Of a stretch of DNA of 64,000 nt, positions 37,261 through 46,527 are shown piece after piece (the stretch's first letter is position 1; each line of letters starts with the position of its first letter). Source of the DNA: Tumidithrix helvetica. Its GTDB lineage: Bacteria; Cyanobacteriota; Cyanobacteriia; Pseudanabaenales; Pseudanabaenaceae. The DNA is taken from assembly GCF_965232925.1 (NCBI RefSeq), contig NZ_CBDDRA010000011.1, positions 100,201-164,200 of the forward strand. The letters are read 5' to 3'. Made by a program: the position numbers and the translations under genes. The notes below the pieces were generated by a model. It saw nothing but the letters and a program-made list of their open reading frames with translations. It did not search any database and had not been told where the DNA came from.

Positions 37261-37599
37261 AAATGTTAGTAGGGTTTAAGAATATTTTCAAATTCTTGTT
37301 TTTTGCCAGAAATTAAAGAACGTAAGCGATCGCTTAATTTGTCTTCGTTTCAATCGATCTAGCTCCCCAAATCTCCCAATTCTGGTGGACTTTAAGAATT
37401 TTTTTCCCCAGAATTGGGGGCTAGGGGGCAATAAACTTTTGATTTAATTGGGTTTGACGACTTGTGTGTACCGTAAGCTGACTGCTGATTTTGGGCGCGA
37501 TCGCTGCAAATTCTAGTTTAACGCAACTATTTTTCTGTCAGAAGCGATCGCCATTATCATGGAGTTACTCAAGCGCATTATCTTAGCCCCCAGCTACCC
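37261..37599. other. Intergenic stretch with a C/G-rich inverted repeat
   Basis: It holds an inverted repeat at 37363-37429, where CCCCAAATCTCCCAATTCTGG pairs with CCAGAATTGGGGGCTAGGGG, a dispersed cyanobacterial type, and several GCGATCGC sites. No gene is recognised. Confidence 0.5.
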
Positions 37600-38160
37600 A
37601 TGTCTCCCCCAACCCTCCGATGGACAACCCGCGACCTTGAGGCGCTCCCCGATGACGAGTGGGTACGCCGCGAAATCATTGACGGAGAATTATTTGTGAC
37701 TAGAGCACCACATTTTGGACACCAGCGTGCTGGTTTTCGAGTAGGCTACCTGCTCGAATTGTGGTCGGAATCAACTGGTTTAGGAACCGTAATACCGACA
37801 CCGGGCGTAATTTATACAGATACGGATAATGTCATTCCCGATCTGGTGTGGGTTAGCCGCGATCGCTTAGCCTTACTCTTAGACGAAGCGGGACACCTGA
37901 CAGGCTCGCCCGAACTCGTCATCGAAATTCTCTCCGAAGGCAGCACAAACGAACAACGAGATCGCTCTGCAAAGCTCAAACTCTACTCCCAACAAGGTGT
38001 ATGCGAATACTGGATTGTGAATTGGCAACTAAAACAGGTTGAAGTCTATCTGCGCGAGGATGCAAAGTTAACCCTCATCGCCACGCTGTTCGAGAAGGAT
38101 GAACTAACTTCACCTTTACTGCCGAATTTTTACTGCCGCGTAGCGCAGTTCTTCGTCTAA
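37600..38160 (+). CDS. Uma2-family putative endonuclease
   Basis: 186 residues of the Uma2/DUF820 family, which has the PD-(D/E)XK nuclease fold and is greatly expanded in cyanobacteria. The core is seen as VIPDLVWVSRD (Asp), PELVIEILSEGS (Glu) and DRSAKLKLYSQQGVCEYWIVN (Lys), followed by the VEVYLRE strand. The biological role of the family is unsettled. It ends 2 bp before the tocopherol-cyclase-type gene begins, so the two are translated from one message. Confidence 0.85.
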   Translation: MSPPTLRWTTRDLEALPDDEWVRREIIDGELFVTRAPHFGHQRAGFRVGYLLELWSESTGLGTVIPTPGVIYTDTDNVIPDLVWVSRDRLALLLDEAGHLTGSPELVIEILSEGSTNEQRDRSAKLKLYSQQGVCEYWIVNWQLKQVEVYLREDAKLTLIATLFEKDELTSPLLPNFYCRVAQFFV

Positions 38161-38162
38161 CC

Positions 38163-39170
38163 GTGAAGCAAATTCCCCACAGTCACTATCACTGGAATCG
38201 AGGCGTCGGCAGGTTTTTTGAGGGTTGGTACTATCGGGTGACGCTGCCTGAAATCCACCAGTCCTTTGCCTTTATGTACGCGATCGACGATCCCCAAGGG
38301 CATACGCCCCATAGTGGAGGTTCCGTACAGGTTTTGGGGATTGACGACAAACAAATTTGGCGCACTTTCCCAAATACAAAAGATTTTCATGCAGACCGCG
38401 ATCGCCTGTACTTAGAACACTGGAATCGCCGAGGCGAAGGTTATAGCGCCAGCGATCGCCACAACAAAGGCAGAATACGCGATCCCAGCACGGGTGAATT
38501 CTGCGATTGGAATTATCAAATGGTCAGTGTGGATGGCTGGGGCACTCCAAAGCGCCCCATAGCCACGATGGGTTTTTATTCCTATCTGCCTGTATTTGAA
38601 CCTGGATGGCAGATCTTAATGGCAAGGGGTATGGCTACGGGTGCGATCGCATGGCAAGGCAAAACCTATGAGTTCGCGAATGCTCCTGCCTATATCGAAA
38701 AAAACTGGGGCAGATCCTTCCCAAAAAAATGGTTTTGGAGCCAGTGCAATGCCTTTCCAAACCATGAAGACCTGAGCATTACGGTAGCAGGCGGTATCCG
38801 CGAGCATTTTGGCATCGCAACCCAAGTGGCAATGGTTGGAATTCATTACCAAGGCAAGTTTTATAACTTCATGCCTGAAAATAGCGAAATTCACTGCAAG
38901 ATTCAGCCTTGGGGAGACTGGCAGATCGAAGCCTACAGCAAAAATCAGCAGGTTGAAATTATTGCCAAAACCGAGGATCTGGGCACTTGGATTATGGTTC
39001 CTTCTGCTACAGGACTGAAATACCTCTGCCGCGATACGACCAAAGGTAGTCTTCAGGTCACATTAAAATCTCAAGGTCAAACCATCAAAGCCACGAGTCA
39101 GATCGCAGCCCTAGAAGTTGGTGGTGAGCCTTGGTCAGAACCTTGGGAGTTTAAGTCTGCCAAATTATGA
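38163..39170 (+). CDS. Tocopherol cyclase family protein
   Basis: 335 residues of the VTE1/tocopherol cyclase family, which closes the chromanol ring of vitamin E in thylakoid and plastid lipids. Family features visible are SHYHWNRGVGRFFEGWYYR at the start, the GGSVQVLG region, AYIEKNWGRSFPKKWFWSQCNAF in the middle and WEFKSAKL at the end. The start is GTG, two bases after the Uma2 stop. Cyanobacterial members include the true cyclase of Synechocystis; paralogues without that activity exist, so no gene symbol is given. Confidence 0.85.
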   Translation: MKQIPHSHYHWNRGVGRFFEGWYYRVTLPEIHQSFAFMYAIDDPQGHTPHSGGSVQVLGIDDKQIWRTFPNTKDFHADRDRLYLEHWNRRGEGYSASDRHNKGRIRDPSTGEFCDWNYQMVSVDGWGTPKRPIATMGFYSYLPVFEPGWQILMARGMATGAIAWQGKTYEFANAPAYIEKNWGRSFPKKWFWSQCNAFPNHEDLSITVAGGIREHFGIATQVAMVGIHYQGKFYNFMPENSEIHCKIQPWGDWQIEAYSKNQQVEIIAKTEDLGTWIMVPSATGLKYLCRDTTKGSLQVTLKSQGQTIKATSQIAALEVGGEPWSEPWEFKSAKL

Positions 39171-39196
39171 GTGGAGAGGGTGAAGCATTTGGAGCA

Positions 39197-39296
39197 TATA
39201 GCAATCCTATTTGATATATGAGAGATTTTTTCTACATAGACCTGTAGGGGCAATTCATGAATTGCCCCTACGCACAAATCATTTAGGATCGCTATA
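39197..39296 (+). mobile_element. About 100-bp inverted-repeat element (MITE-like), copy 2
   Basis: It starts TATAGCAATCCTATTTGAT and ends ATCATTTAGGATCGCTATA, with GAGAGATT and the GGGGCAATTCATGAATTGCC palindrome inside. The interior matches the reverse complement of the copy at 14194-14296, while the terminal repeats keep the same left/right form. Confidence 0.75.
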
Positions 39297-39375
39297 AGCT
39301 ACTACAAACTAATGAGATTGACTCCCGAATGCTTCACCCCTACAGTTTCTGAAAATATTTATTTGATTTTCGGGT

Positions 39376-40371
39376 CTAACGAAACATACTACTGACGGAA
39401 GTATCTTCGTGAACGCGCCAGATGGTTTCGCCCAGTAAATCTGCTACAGACAAGACTTTTAGCTGGGGGAAATAGGAATCGCTAGGCACGGGAATTGTAT
39501 TGGTGACAATAATCTCTTCAAATACACCGCTCGATAAACGTTCGATCGCTGGAGGAGAAAACACCGCATGGGTAGCACAGGCATAAACCTGCCTCGCACC
39601 TACTTTACGAAGTAGCTTAGCGGCCTCATAGATCGTCCCCGCCGTATCAATCATGTCATCCACAAGCACAGCGGTCTTACCTGCGACATCGCCGATCACA
39701 TTCATCACTTCTGCGACATTATGACCTTGACGGCGTTTATCAATAATGGCGAGAGGCGAGTCATTTAACTTTTTCGCAAAGGCTCGGGCCCGAGCGACAC
39801 CGCCCACATCTGGGGAAACCACAACTAAATCGGGTAAATTCTTTTTATTTAGGTAGTCAAACAAGACGGGGCTACCATAAACATGGTCGCAAGGAATATC
39901 AAAATAGCCCTGAATTTGGGATGAATGCAGATCCATAGCAATGATCCGACTCGCACCAGATTGCACGATTAAATTAGCAACCAGCTTTGCCGTAATCGAT
40001 TCTCTGCCAGCGGTTTTGCGATCGGCACGGGCATAGCCGTAGTAGGGCAGTACCGCCGTAATCTGGCGTGCTGAAGCACGACGGCAGGCATCGATCATAA
40101 TCAGCAGTTCGGTCAGATGATCGTTAACAGGACGGCAGGTGGGCTGAATTAAGTAAACATCACACCCCCGAATCGATTCCTGGACTTGAACGTATATTTC
40201 CCCATCCGCAAAGCTTTTGCGAACCATGGGACAGAGTCCCATCCCCAGATATTTAGCTATTTCCTGAGCTAGTGGTAAATTTGCAGAACCAGCGAAAAGT
40301 CTGAGTCTGTCTTCACTGCTAGTAATGGGTAATAAGCTAGATTTGTGTCTAGTCGTTGTTAATTGAGTCAC
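39376..40371 (-). CDS. prs: Ribose-phosphate pyrophosphokinase
   Basis: Makes PRPP from ribose 5-phosphate and ATP for nucleotide, histidine, tryptophan and NAD synthesis. 331 residues, class I. Motifs are RLFAGSANLPLA at the start, YGYARADRK, DLHSSQIQGYFDIP (cation site), the flexible loop SPDVGGVARARAFAKKL, KRRQGHNVAEV and the PRPP loop VLVDDMIDTAGT. It lies 122 bp downstream of ftsZ on the same strand. Confidence 0.96.
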   Translation of the reverse strand: MTQLTTTRHKSSLLPITSSEDRLRLFAGSANLPLAQEIAKYLGMGLCPMVRKSFADGEIYVQVQESIRGCDVYLIQPTCRPVNDHLTELLIMIDACRRASARQITAVLPYYGYARADRKTAGRESITAKLVANLIVQSGASRIIAMDLHSSQIQGYFDIPCDHVYGSPVLFDYLNKKNLPDLVVVSPDVGGVARARAFAKKLNDSPLAIIDKRRQGHNVAEVMNVIGDVAGKTAVLVDDMIDTAGTIYEAAKLLRKVGARQVYACATHAVFSPPAIERLSSGVFEEIIVTNTIPVPSDSYFPQLKVLSVADLLGETIWRVHEDTSVSSMFR

Positions 40372-40493
40372 CGCAGTTGAGTAAAACGTTACATTGGCAA
40401 GCTACCTATGTCTAAGATGTCAATCACAAGGTTAAACATAGCTAACTCATCTTAGCGCAAGTTAGATTGACGCTTTATGGGTTACCTAAAGTG

Positions 40494-41780
40494 CTATCTA
40501 GGTGGACGACGACGTTGTAAAAAGTCTGGAATGTCCAAGCCAGGTTTACTTAGCTTAATTTCAGAGGGTTGCTGCTGAGAAGGGCTAGGCATACTAGGGG
40601 GTTTTACGGGTATTTGTTTTTTCAAAGGTTGGGGAGACGAAGAGCTAGATTTATTGGCAAATCCAGTTGCAATCACGGTAATTCTGACTTCTCCTTCCAT
40701 TTTTTCATCGATCACAGCACCAAAAATAATATTGGCGTTGGGATCGACCACTTCATAAATCGTCTCTGCAGCGGCATTGACTTCATGCAGGGTGAGGTCA
40801 GAGCCACCCGTAATGTTAAACACAACCCCACTTGCGCCTTCAATTGAGGACTCAAGCAATGGCGAGGAAATTGCTGTCATGGCAGCTTCGCGCGCGCGCG
40901 ATTTACCAGAGCCCGTGCCAATACCCATCATGGCTGAGCCTGCATCTGCCATGATCGCCCGGATATCGGCAAAGTCTACATTCACCAAACCTGGGATCGT
41001 AATCATGTCTGAGATACCCTGCACACCTTGGCGCAAGATATCATCTGCTACCCGAAATGCCTCTTGAACGGGAGTTTGTTCTGAGATCACCGACAAAAGC
41101 TTGTCATTAGGGATCACGATCAGCGTGTCCACCCGACTTTGCAGGGCCGCAATGCCTTCTTCAGCCTGTTGACTGCGACGTTTGCCTTCAAAGGTAAAGG
41201 GGCGAGTTACCACACCCACGGTTAATGCGCCTGCTTCTTTGGCAACCTCGGCAATTATTGGGGCTGCACCCGTACCTGTGCCTCCCCCCATACCTGCCGT
41301 GATAAATACCAAGTCAGCCCCTTCTAGAGCGTGAGCGATATCATCCCGAGATTCTTCAGCAGCTTTTTGTCCGATCGCTGGATTTCCACCCGCACCGAGA
41401 CCTCTGGTTAGTTTTTGTCCCATTTGAAACCGCCTAGATGCGGCCGACTGCAGGAGGGACTGAGCATCTGTATTCACACACCAAAACTCTACACCTGCAA
41501 CATCACTAGCAATCATGCGGTTTACAGCATTGCTACCGCCACCGCCTACACCAATGACCTTAATCTTAGCAATGCTACCCAACATGATATTGTCTTGTTT
41601 TGAATCGATGCCTAACTGCTGCTTCATGTCATTACGCGAATAACTTAGGTGTAGTCCAGAATGATTAATTTGCTCAGGTGTTTCATCAGTCATTTGCCTG
41701 TTGTCCGATTGCTTGTCCTTGGCATTCTCATCTTCAGAACCATCGGAATTAAGATCTGACCAGTTATTTTTAGATATCAT
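40494..41780 (-). CDS. ftsZ: Cell division protein FtsZ
   Basis: Tubulin-like GTPase that forms the division ring. 428 residues, with a hydrophilic N-terminal extension of about 65 residues as in other cyanobacteria. The GTPase core has GVGGGGSNAVNRMI, the tubulin signature GGGTGTGAAP and the catalytic T7 loop NVDFADIRAIM. A Pro/Ser-rich linker precedes the C-terminal peptide LDIPDFLQRR, which binds membrane anchors such as SepF/ZipN. It lies 183 bp downstream of ftsQ; no ftsA exists between them, as expected for this phylum. Confidence 0.97.
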   Translation of the reverse strand: MISKNNWSDLNSDGSEDENAKDKQSDNRQMTDETPEQINHSGLHLSYSRNDMKQQLGIDSKQDNIMLGSIAKIKVIGVGGGGSNAVNRMIASDVAGVEFWCVNTDAQSLLQSAASRRFQMGQKLTRGLGAGGNPAIGQKAAEESRDDIAHALEGADLVFITAGMGGGTGTGAAPIIAEVAKEAGALTVGVVTRPFTFEGKRRSQQAEEGIAALQSRVDTLIVIPNDKLLSVISEQTPVQEAFRVADDILRQGVQGISDMITIPGLVNVDFADIRAIMADAGSAMMGIGTGSGKSRAREAAMTAISSPLLESSIEGASGVVFNITGGSDLTLHEVNAAAETIYEVVDPNANIIFGAVIDEKMEGEVRITVIATGFANKSSSSSPQPLKKQIPVKPPSMPSPSQQQPSEIKLSKPGLDIPDFLQRRRPPR

Positions 41781-41963
41781 TATGGATGACTGGAGAAAAT
41801 AAGAAAAGAAGCAGTTACACTTCCGTACATATTAATGCTTAATGATAAATAAGCATAAATTTTATTTAAGCTGAAATAGGTATAGATTTTATAAATCAAG
41901 TGGTTAATGATTAATTCATGATATTACCAAGCCTAATTGTTTTAAGTTAAATCATGGTTTGTT

Positions 41964-42791
41964 TTAAGATGACTTGTCTTTAGGCTTAGGTTGAGTTGGC
42001 TGGTTGAGTACTACATTTCCCAAATCTCTCAGATCTAAATAAGCTGGTTCTTTTAACGTTTGTTTTTTAGGTAAGTTACGCATTTTATCTAGATAGGCAA
42101 GTTGCTCGGCAAACTGCTTGCTTTGGTACGAACCAAGGTGAGCTACAGCAAACTCCGTGGTTAAAACCAAATTAGATTCGTCACGTCCATCAATCTGTGA
42201 AACTTTGACGGGACTTTGGCTGACTTGACGATAGAGCACAGACCATTGAGCTTGAGGAATGGGGCGATCGCTAGCCTCTAACACCGTTAGTTCTGGTTTT
42301 GAAAGGGTTGAAGGATATGCTTGTTGAGGCATCCACTTGCCTTCCTCATCTAAAAATCCTGCTTTGCCGTTGCGGGTAGCGATCGCTACGGGCGATCGTT
42401 CTTGAACTTTAATCGTGAGGCGAGAAGGAAAAACAGTCCGCGTAACTACGACACTTTGAACGGGAGCAGAGTTTTCTAGCTGAGCGGCGATCGCTTCAGG
42501 CTGTACCTGAAAAATTGACTGAGGATAGGAAATTTTTAACTGCTTTTTGATCGTCTCTTTTGAGAGTAGGCGATTGCCTTCAATATCAATTTGATTAGCA
42601 CTCCGTAGTTGCCATTCTGGTAGGGTAGCAAGCCACAACAATCCCCCTGTAACACCCGTGATAAATGTGAGTTGCCACAGGCGTTGAAATAACTTGATGC
42701 GCCGATCTCTTCGCAGGCTCCTACGACGCTCAGCAAAATCTGAGTCATGCCGAGCAATTGCTGAGAGGGGAAATTCTTCTCTAATGTTCAT
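41964..42791 (-). CDS. ftsQ: Cell division protein FtsQ
   Basis: Bitopic membrane protein linking the early and late divisome. 275 residues: basic cytoplasmic N-terminus (RRRSLRRDRRIKLFQRL), one membrane helix at about 35-55 (LTFITGVTGGLLWLATL), then a POTRA domain starting IDIEGNRLLSKETIKKQLK and a beta domain with RSPVAIATRNGKAGFLDEEG. The C-terminal tail is Pro/Lys-rich. It precedes ftsZ on the same strand, the usual pairing. Confidence 0.9.
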   Translation of the reverse strand: MNIREEFPLSAIARHDSDFAERRRSLRRDRRIKLFQRLWQLTFITGVTGGLLWLATLPEWQLRSANQIDIEGNRLLSKETIKKQLKISYPQSIFQVQPEAIAAQLENSAPVQSVVVTRTVFPSRLTIKVQERSPVAIATRNGKAGFLDEEGKWMPQQAYPSTLSKPELTVLEASDRPIPQAQWSVLYRQVSQSPVKVSQIDGRDESNLVLTTEFAVAHLGSYQSKQFAEQLAYLDKMRNLPKKQTLKEPAYLDLRDLGNVVLNQPTQPKPKDKSS

Positions 42792-42826
42792 AGGTCTATA
42801 GTGGTGTCAGCTTTTGCGATCGCAAC

Positions 42827-43081
42827 TTAAGGATCGCCTGATGGACTACTGTGAAACTGACGCTCTAGCATCTCAATAATCTCTTCACGCCTTAAGGTCA
42901 AGACTGACTGCTCGAGTTCAGAAGAGAGCAAATGAGGTTGATGGTGGCTGGGTTGATGACGCTCGGAAGTAGAAGAATTGTCCTGCTTACTGAGTGATTG
43001 CAGTGCTTTCATAAAGAAAACAATTGCACCCAGTATAAGTAATGCGGATACTGATATATAGGTTAATGCTGCGATCACCAT
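42827..43081 (-). CDS. Small single-pass membrane protein upstream of ftsQ
   Basis: 84 residues. One N-terminal hydrophobic helix (about 4-26, ALTYISVSALLILGAIVFFM), then a polar His/Ser-rich linker and a charged helix (LRREEIIEMLERQF). I do not recognise a family. It ends 35 bp before ftsQ on the same strand and is probably cotranscribed with it. A link to division is suggested only by position. Confidence 0.6.
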   Translation of the reverse strand: MVIAALTYISVSALLILGAIVFFMKALQSLSKQDNSSTSERHQPSHHQPHLLSSELEQSVLTLRREEIIEMLERQFHSSPSGDP

Positions 43082-43319
43082 AGCTGGCTTAAATATATTT
43101 GTAACAACAATAGTTTACGCCACCAGAATTTTCAACTGAGTCTAGGCTGCTAGGGCAATAAACCTGCTTGCTTAATGACATTTTGTGGGACTTCAAAGGC
43201 TAGCGATCGCAGATAGAATCAATCAAAGCGAGTCAGCACCTGCCTAGGGGATCCTAGGTTTATACGCTCTATCGCTATAATTAAGTTTGATTAAATAAGA
43301 TTTAGAGGATTTACACGAT

Positions 43320-45218
43320 ATGCTTGAGCAGGGAACGATCAGTATCCACACCGAAAATATCTTTCCCATTATCAAGAAAGCTCTTTATTCAGAGCGTGAT
43401 ATTTTCTTGCGGGAATTAATTTCTAATGGCGTGGATGCAATTAGTAAGTTAAAAATGGTGTCTTACGCGGGTGAAGCGACAGACATTCCTGAGCCCGAAA
43501 TTTCAGTTTCGGTTGACAAAGAAAAACGCACGATCGCTATTACAGATAACGGCATTGGCATGACAGCGGATGAGGTTCGCAAATATATCAACCAAGTTGC
43601 TTTTTCTAGTGCCGAAGAATTTATCAGCAAATATACCAACTCTGGTAGTGGCGATCAGCAAATTATCGGTCACTTTGGTCTGGGTTTTTACTCCGCGTTT
43701 ATGGTGGCAAGTCGGGTAGAAATTGATACCCTGTCTTACCAAAAAGATGCGGAGGCAGTACATTGGTCCTGTGATGGCACAACCACCTTTACGCTGGATG
43801 AAAGCGATCGCAAAACCATAGGCACAACAATTACGCTAACGCTGCAAGAAGATGCCGAAGAATTTTTAGAAGTAGGGGAAACCAAACGTATTATTCGTAA
43901 CTATTGCGACTTTATTCCCGTATCGATCAAGCTGAATGATGAGGTTGTTAACAAACAGACCGCTCTTTGGGATCGTTCTCCTAGTTCTGTAACAAAGGAT
44001 GAGTACCTAGAGTTTTACCGCTATCTCTATCCATTTCAGGACGATCCGCTATTTTGGATTCATCTCAACACCGATTATCCATTCATTATTAAGGGGATTC
44101 TCTATTTCCCCAAGATTAAAGCGGATATTGACCCTAATAAGGGACAAATCAAGCTCTATTGCAACCACGTCTTTGTTAGCGATAACTGCGAAGAAGTGAT
44201 TCCGCGCTTTTTATTGCCCTTAAGAGGTACGATTGATAGCTCTGATATTCCTTTAAATGTCTCGAGAAGCTTTTTGCAAGGCGATCGCAAGGTACGCAAA
44301 ATCCAAGATTACATTGCTAAGAAAGTTGGGGACTATCTCTGCCAGCTCTATACGGACTCTCGCGAGGAATTCTTGAAGTGCTGGAAAGACATCAGCCTGT
44401 TTATGAAGTTTGGCTCGATGAATAGCGACAAGTTTTATCAGCAAGTCAAGGAAATCTTGGTTTACCCAACCACCTACGAAGCTGAGACGGATAACGCCGA
44501 GATCGGTCACTACACTACCTTGCAAGCCTATCTGGAGCGCAGTAAGGAGAAGCACGAAAATCAGATATTTTATAGTTCTGATGCGATCGCGCAAGCCACC
44601 TATATTGACCTGCACAAGAGTCAGGGCTTAGAGGTTTTGACGTTTGATACTTTCATCGACAGTCATTTTATCCATTTTCTCGAAGGCGAGTTTCGCGATG
44701 TTAAATTCGCACGGGTAGATGCCGATATCGACGATCGCCTGATCAACCAAGACTCTAAAACCGAATTGGTCGATCCTGCAACCAATCAAACTAAGAGCGA
44801 TCGCATCCAAGAACTGTTCCGTCGTGCCTTAAACAAACCTAAATTAGTGATTCGCACGGAAGCTCTGAAAGCTGATGATTCAGCTTCTTCGCCTCCAGCA
44901 ATGATCCTATTGCCTGAGGCAACCCGACGTATGCAAGAGATGGCAGCTTTGCTCCAGCAGACTACAAATACGGCTTTCCCTGAGGATCACATCTTACTGG
45001 TAAATACATCGCACCCTCTAATTCAAAATCTCTTGAACCTAGATCAGAACAAAATTGTCACCGCAGCAGGACAACCTTCGGAGTCGAGTGGTTTGGCAGA
45101 TTTGATTTGCAATCATGTCTACGACCTCGCACTGATGGTGCAAAAGAGCTTTGATGCCAACAGCATGAAGGCATTTTTAGAGCGTTCTAACACACTCCTA
45201 ACGCAGTTGACGAAGTAG
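43320..45218 (+). CDS. htpG: Chaperone protein HtpG (Hsp90)
   Basis: ATP-dependent cytosolic chaperone. 632 residues. The N-terminal GHKL ATPase domain shows LISNGVDAISKLK, ITDNGIGMTADEV and GHFGLGFYSAFMVA. The middle domain has SRSFLQGDRKVRKIQ with the catalytic-loop Arg, and the C-terminal dimerisation domain ends the protein. The sequence RELISNGVDA has Gly where most homologues have Ala or Ser (SNASDA), a minor change. The upstream region has A/T-rich -10-like TATAAT near 43276; no CIRCE element is visible. Confidence 0.95.
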   Translation: MLEQGTISIHTENIFPIIKKALYSERDIFLRELISNGVDAISKLKMVSYAGEATDIPEPEISVSVDKEKRTIAITDNGIGMTADEVRKYINQVAFSSAEEFISKYTNSGSGDQQIIGHFGLGFYSAFMVASRVEIDTLSYQKDAEAVHWSCDGTTTFTLDESDRKTIGTTITLTLQEDAEEFLEVGETKRIIRNYCDFIPVSIKLNDEVVNKQTALWDRSPSSVTKDEYLEFYRYLYPFQDDPLFWIHLNTDYPFIIKGILYFPKIKADIDPNKGQIKLYCNHVFVSDNCEEVIPRFLLPLRGTIDSSDIPLNVSRSFLQGDRKVRKIQDYIAKKVGDYLCQLYTDSREEFLKCWKDISLFMKFGSMNSDKFYQQVKEILVYPTTYEAETDNAEIGHYTTLQAYLERSKEKHENQIFYSSDAIAQATYIDLHKSQGLEVLTFDTFIDSHFIHFLEGEFRDVKFARVDADIDDRLINQDSKTELVDPATNQTKSDRIQELFRRALNKPKLVIRTEALKADDSASSPPAMILLPEATRRMQEMAALLQQTTNTAFPEDHILLVNTSHPLIQNLLNLDQNKIVTAAGQPSESSGLADLICNHVYDLALMVQKSFDANSMKAFLERSNTLLTQLTK

Positions 45219-45221
45219 GAA

Positions 45222-45263
45222 GAGTATCAGAGCTAAGCGCGATCGCGCTTAGCTCTGATACTC
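45222..45263. terminator. Perfect 42-bp palindrome between htpG and a convergent gene
   Basis: A 19-bp arm (GAGTATCAGAGCTAAGCGC) is followed by GATC and its exact complement. The centre includes the HIP1 core. It lies directly after the htpG stop and before the end of a convergent gene, so bidirectional termination is plausible, though no T-tract follows. Confidence 0.6.
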
Positions 45264-45295
45264 CGCAAGGCTTGATACAATATGGAAAGAGTGAA

Positions 45296-46249
45296 TCAAG
45301 TTTGATTATCCTCTTCCTCTGGTTTTTCATTCTTGGGTTCTGCTTCCGTTTTTTGTTCGGTTTTCTTGTCTTCGATCGCGCGAGTTAGGTCAGCTCTTTG
45401 GAGCGATGAAATTAAGCCCGAACAAAGTTCTTTAAGAGCAACATTGCCTTTGGAATCCTTTGTCGCTATGGACAGGAATAGGATAGAATCGCTACTTGGA
45501 GCTGCAGCACAGGACTGCATGTGCAACTCAGTGCGAGGATAGGGGATATCCCACTGAAGATTTAGCATACTGCCCACTTTGCCAAAATGCTCGTTATTGA
45601 TATAGCCGAGTATCTCCTCCTTTGCACTAGTCTCAACCATCCCAATCAATTGCTTCGCGTCATACCAATCATTCGCATCTTCACTAAAGGGAGCTAAAGC
45701 AGCAGCCCTCGCCGACGCGATCGCAAGACCTTCAATCACCGCAAGCTCTATCAACCAATAAAACCAAGTAAATGTTTCATTTAAGTGAATCTTACTCCCT
45801 GATTTGGTGATATCTATGCCTTTCTTTGCCGAATACTTCAGATATCCGACAAAACCTGGCGAACCCGTTTGACCCTGTAGATAGGTTTCCAGCATTTGAT
45901 TTACTGTGGCACGATCGGTTTGGGGCATTTCCTTTTCCGCAGTTTTGAAGGCTTCTTGCCAAAATAGTAAGTACTGTCCGTAGTTCATGGTTCCATACAT
46001 CACCAGACCGCTGAGCGCAGCAAATGACATCGCCACGAGAGGATTGCGAACTTTGCCTTTGTGCACTGCCCATGCGATCGCCGCACCACTCGCTCCTCCC
46101 ATCACCAATGGGAAAAGCACAATAAAGTAGAAAAACTGAGAGATAAAAGCCACGACACCGCCAACGACGACTCCTGTAGCTACAGATGAAATGGCAAGCA
46201 GTTGTTTCCCTTGATTGGGGGCAATGTTACTAGGCTTGTACGGTTTCAT
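45296..46249 (-). CDS. Membrane protein of unknown function
   Basis: 317 residues. Three hydrophobic segments lie in the first 110 residues (about 15-36, 40-62 and 74-95), with a Gly-rich GGASGAAIAWAVHKG turn between. A further weakly hydrophobic stretch is at about 165-185 (FTWFYWLIELAVIEGLAIAS). The rest is soluble, ending in a Glu/Lys-rich tail (EQKTEAEPKNEKPEEE). No domain is recognised. It is a single gene on the minus strand between htpG and the uracil-DNA glycosylase gene. Confidence 0.7.
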   Translation of the reverse strand: MKPYKPSNIAPNQGKQLLAISSVATGVVVGGVVAFISQFFYFIVLFPLVMGGASGAAIAWAVHKGKVRNPLVAMSFAALSGLVMYGTMNYGQYLLFWQEAFKTAEKEMPQTDRATVNQMLETYLQGQTGSPGFVGYLKYSAKKGIDITKSGSKIHLNETFTWFYWLIELAVIEGLAIASARAAALAPFSEDANDWYDAKQLIGMVETSAKEEILGYINNEHFGKVGSMLNLQWDIPYPRTELHMQSCAAAPSSDSILFLSIATKDSKGNVALKELCSGLISSLQRADLTRAIEDKKTEQKTEAEPKNEKPEEEDNQT

Positions 46250-46527
46250 AATGGTTATATCCTCATTTACCAGTGGTTGCTTTATCTTTGTTGCGCCCCA
46301 AGACAGTTGGGTATGGCAATCCTTTAAGTTATGAGAAAATCATAAAATAATCTTGATATTAAGTTAAAAAATTCTGTAGAAAATTTTAAAGGCTTTGATG
46401 TACCTAAGAGCGAGAAGCGATCGCATCTAAAGGTAAAATCCAAAACGCAAGAAAATAAACGTTCTTGAAGCGCTAATAGTAAGATTATAGAAATAGCCCC
46501 ATCAGTAACCCACACAACTTTAGATAT

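Noticed and set aside
43082..43319. CIRCE heat-shock operator before htpG
   Set aside because: No TTAGCACTC-N9-GAGTGCTAA or close variant is present.
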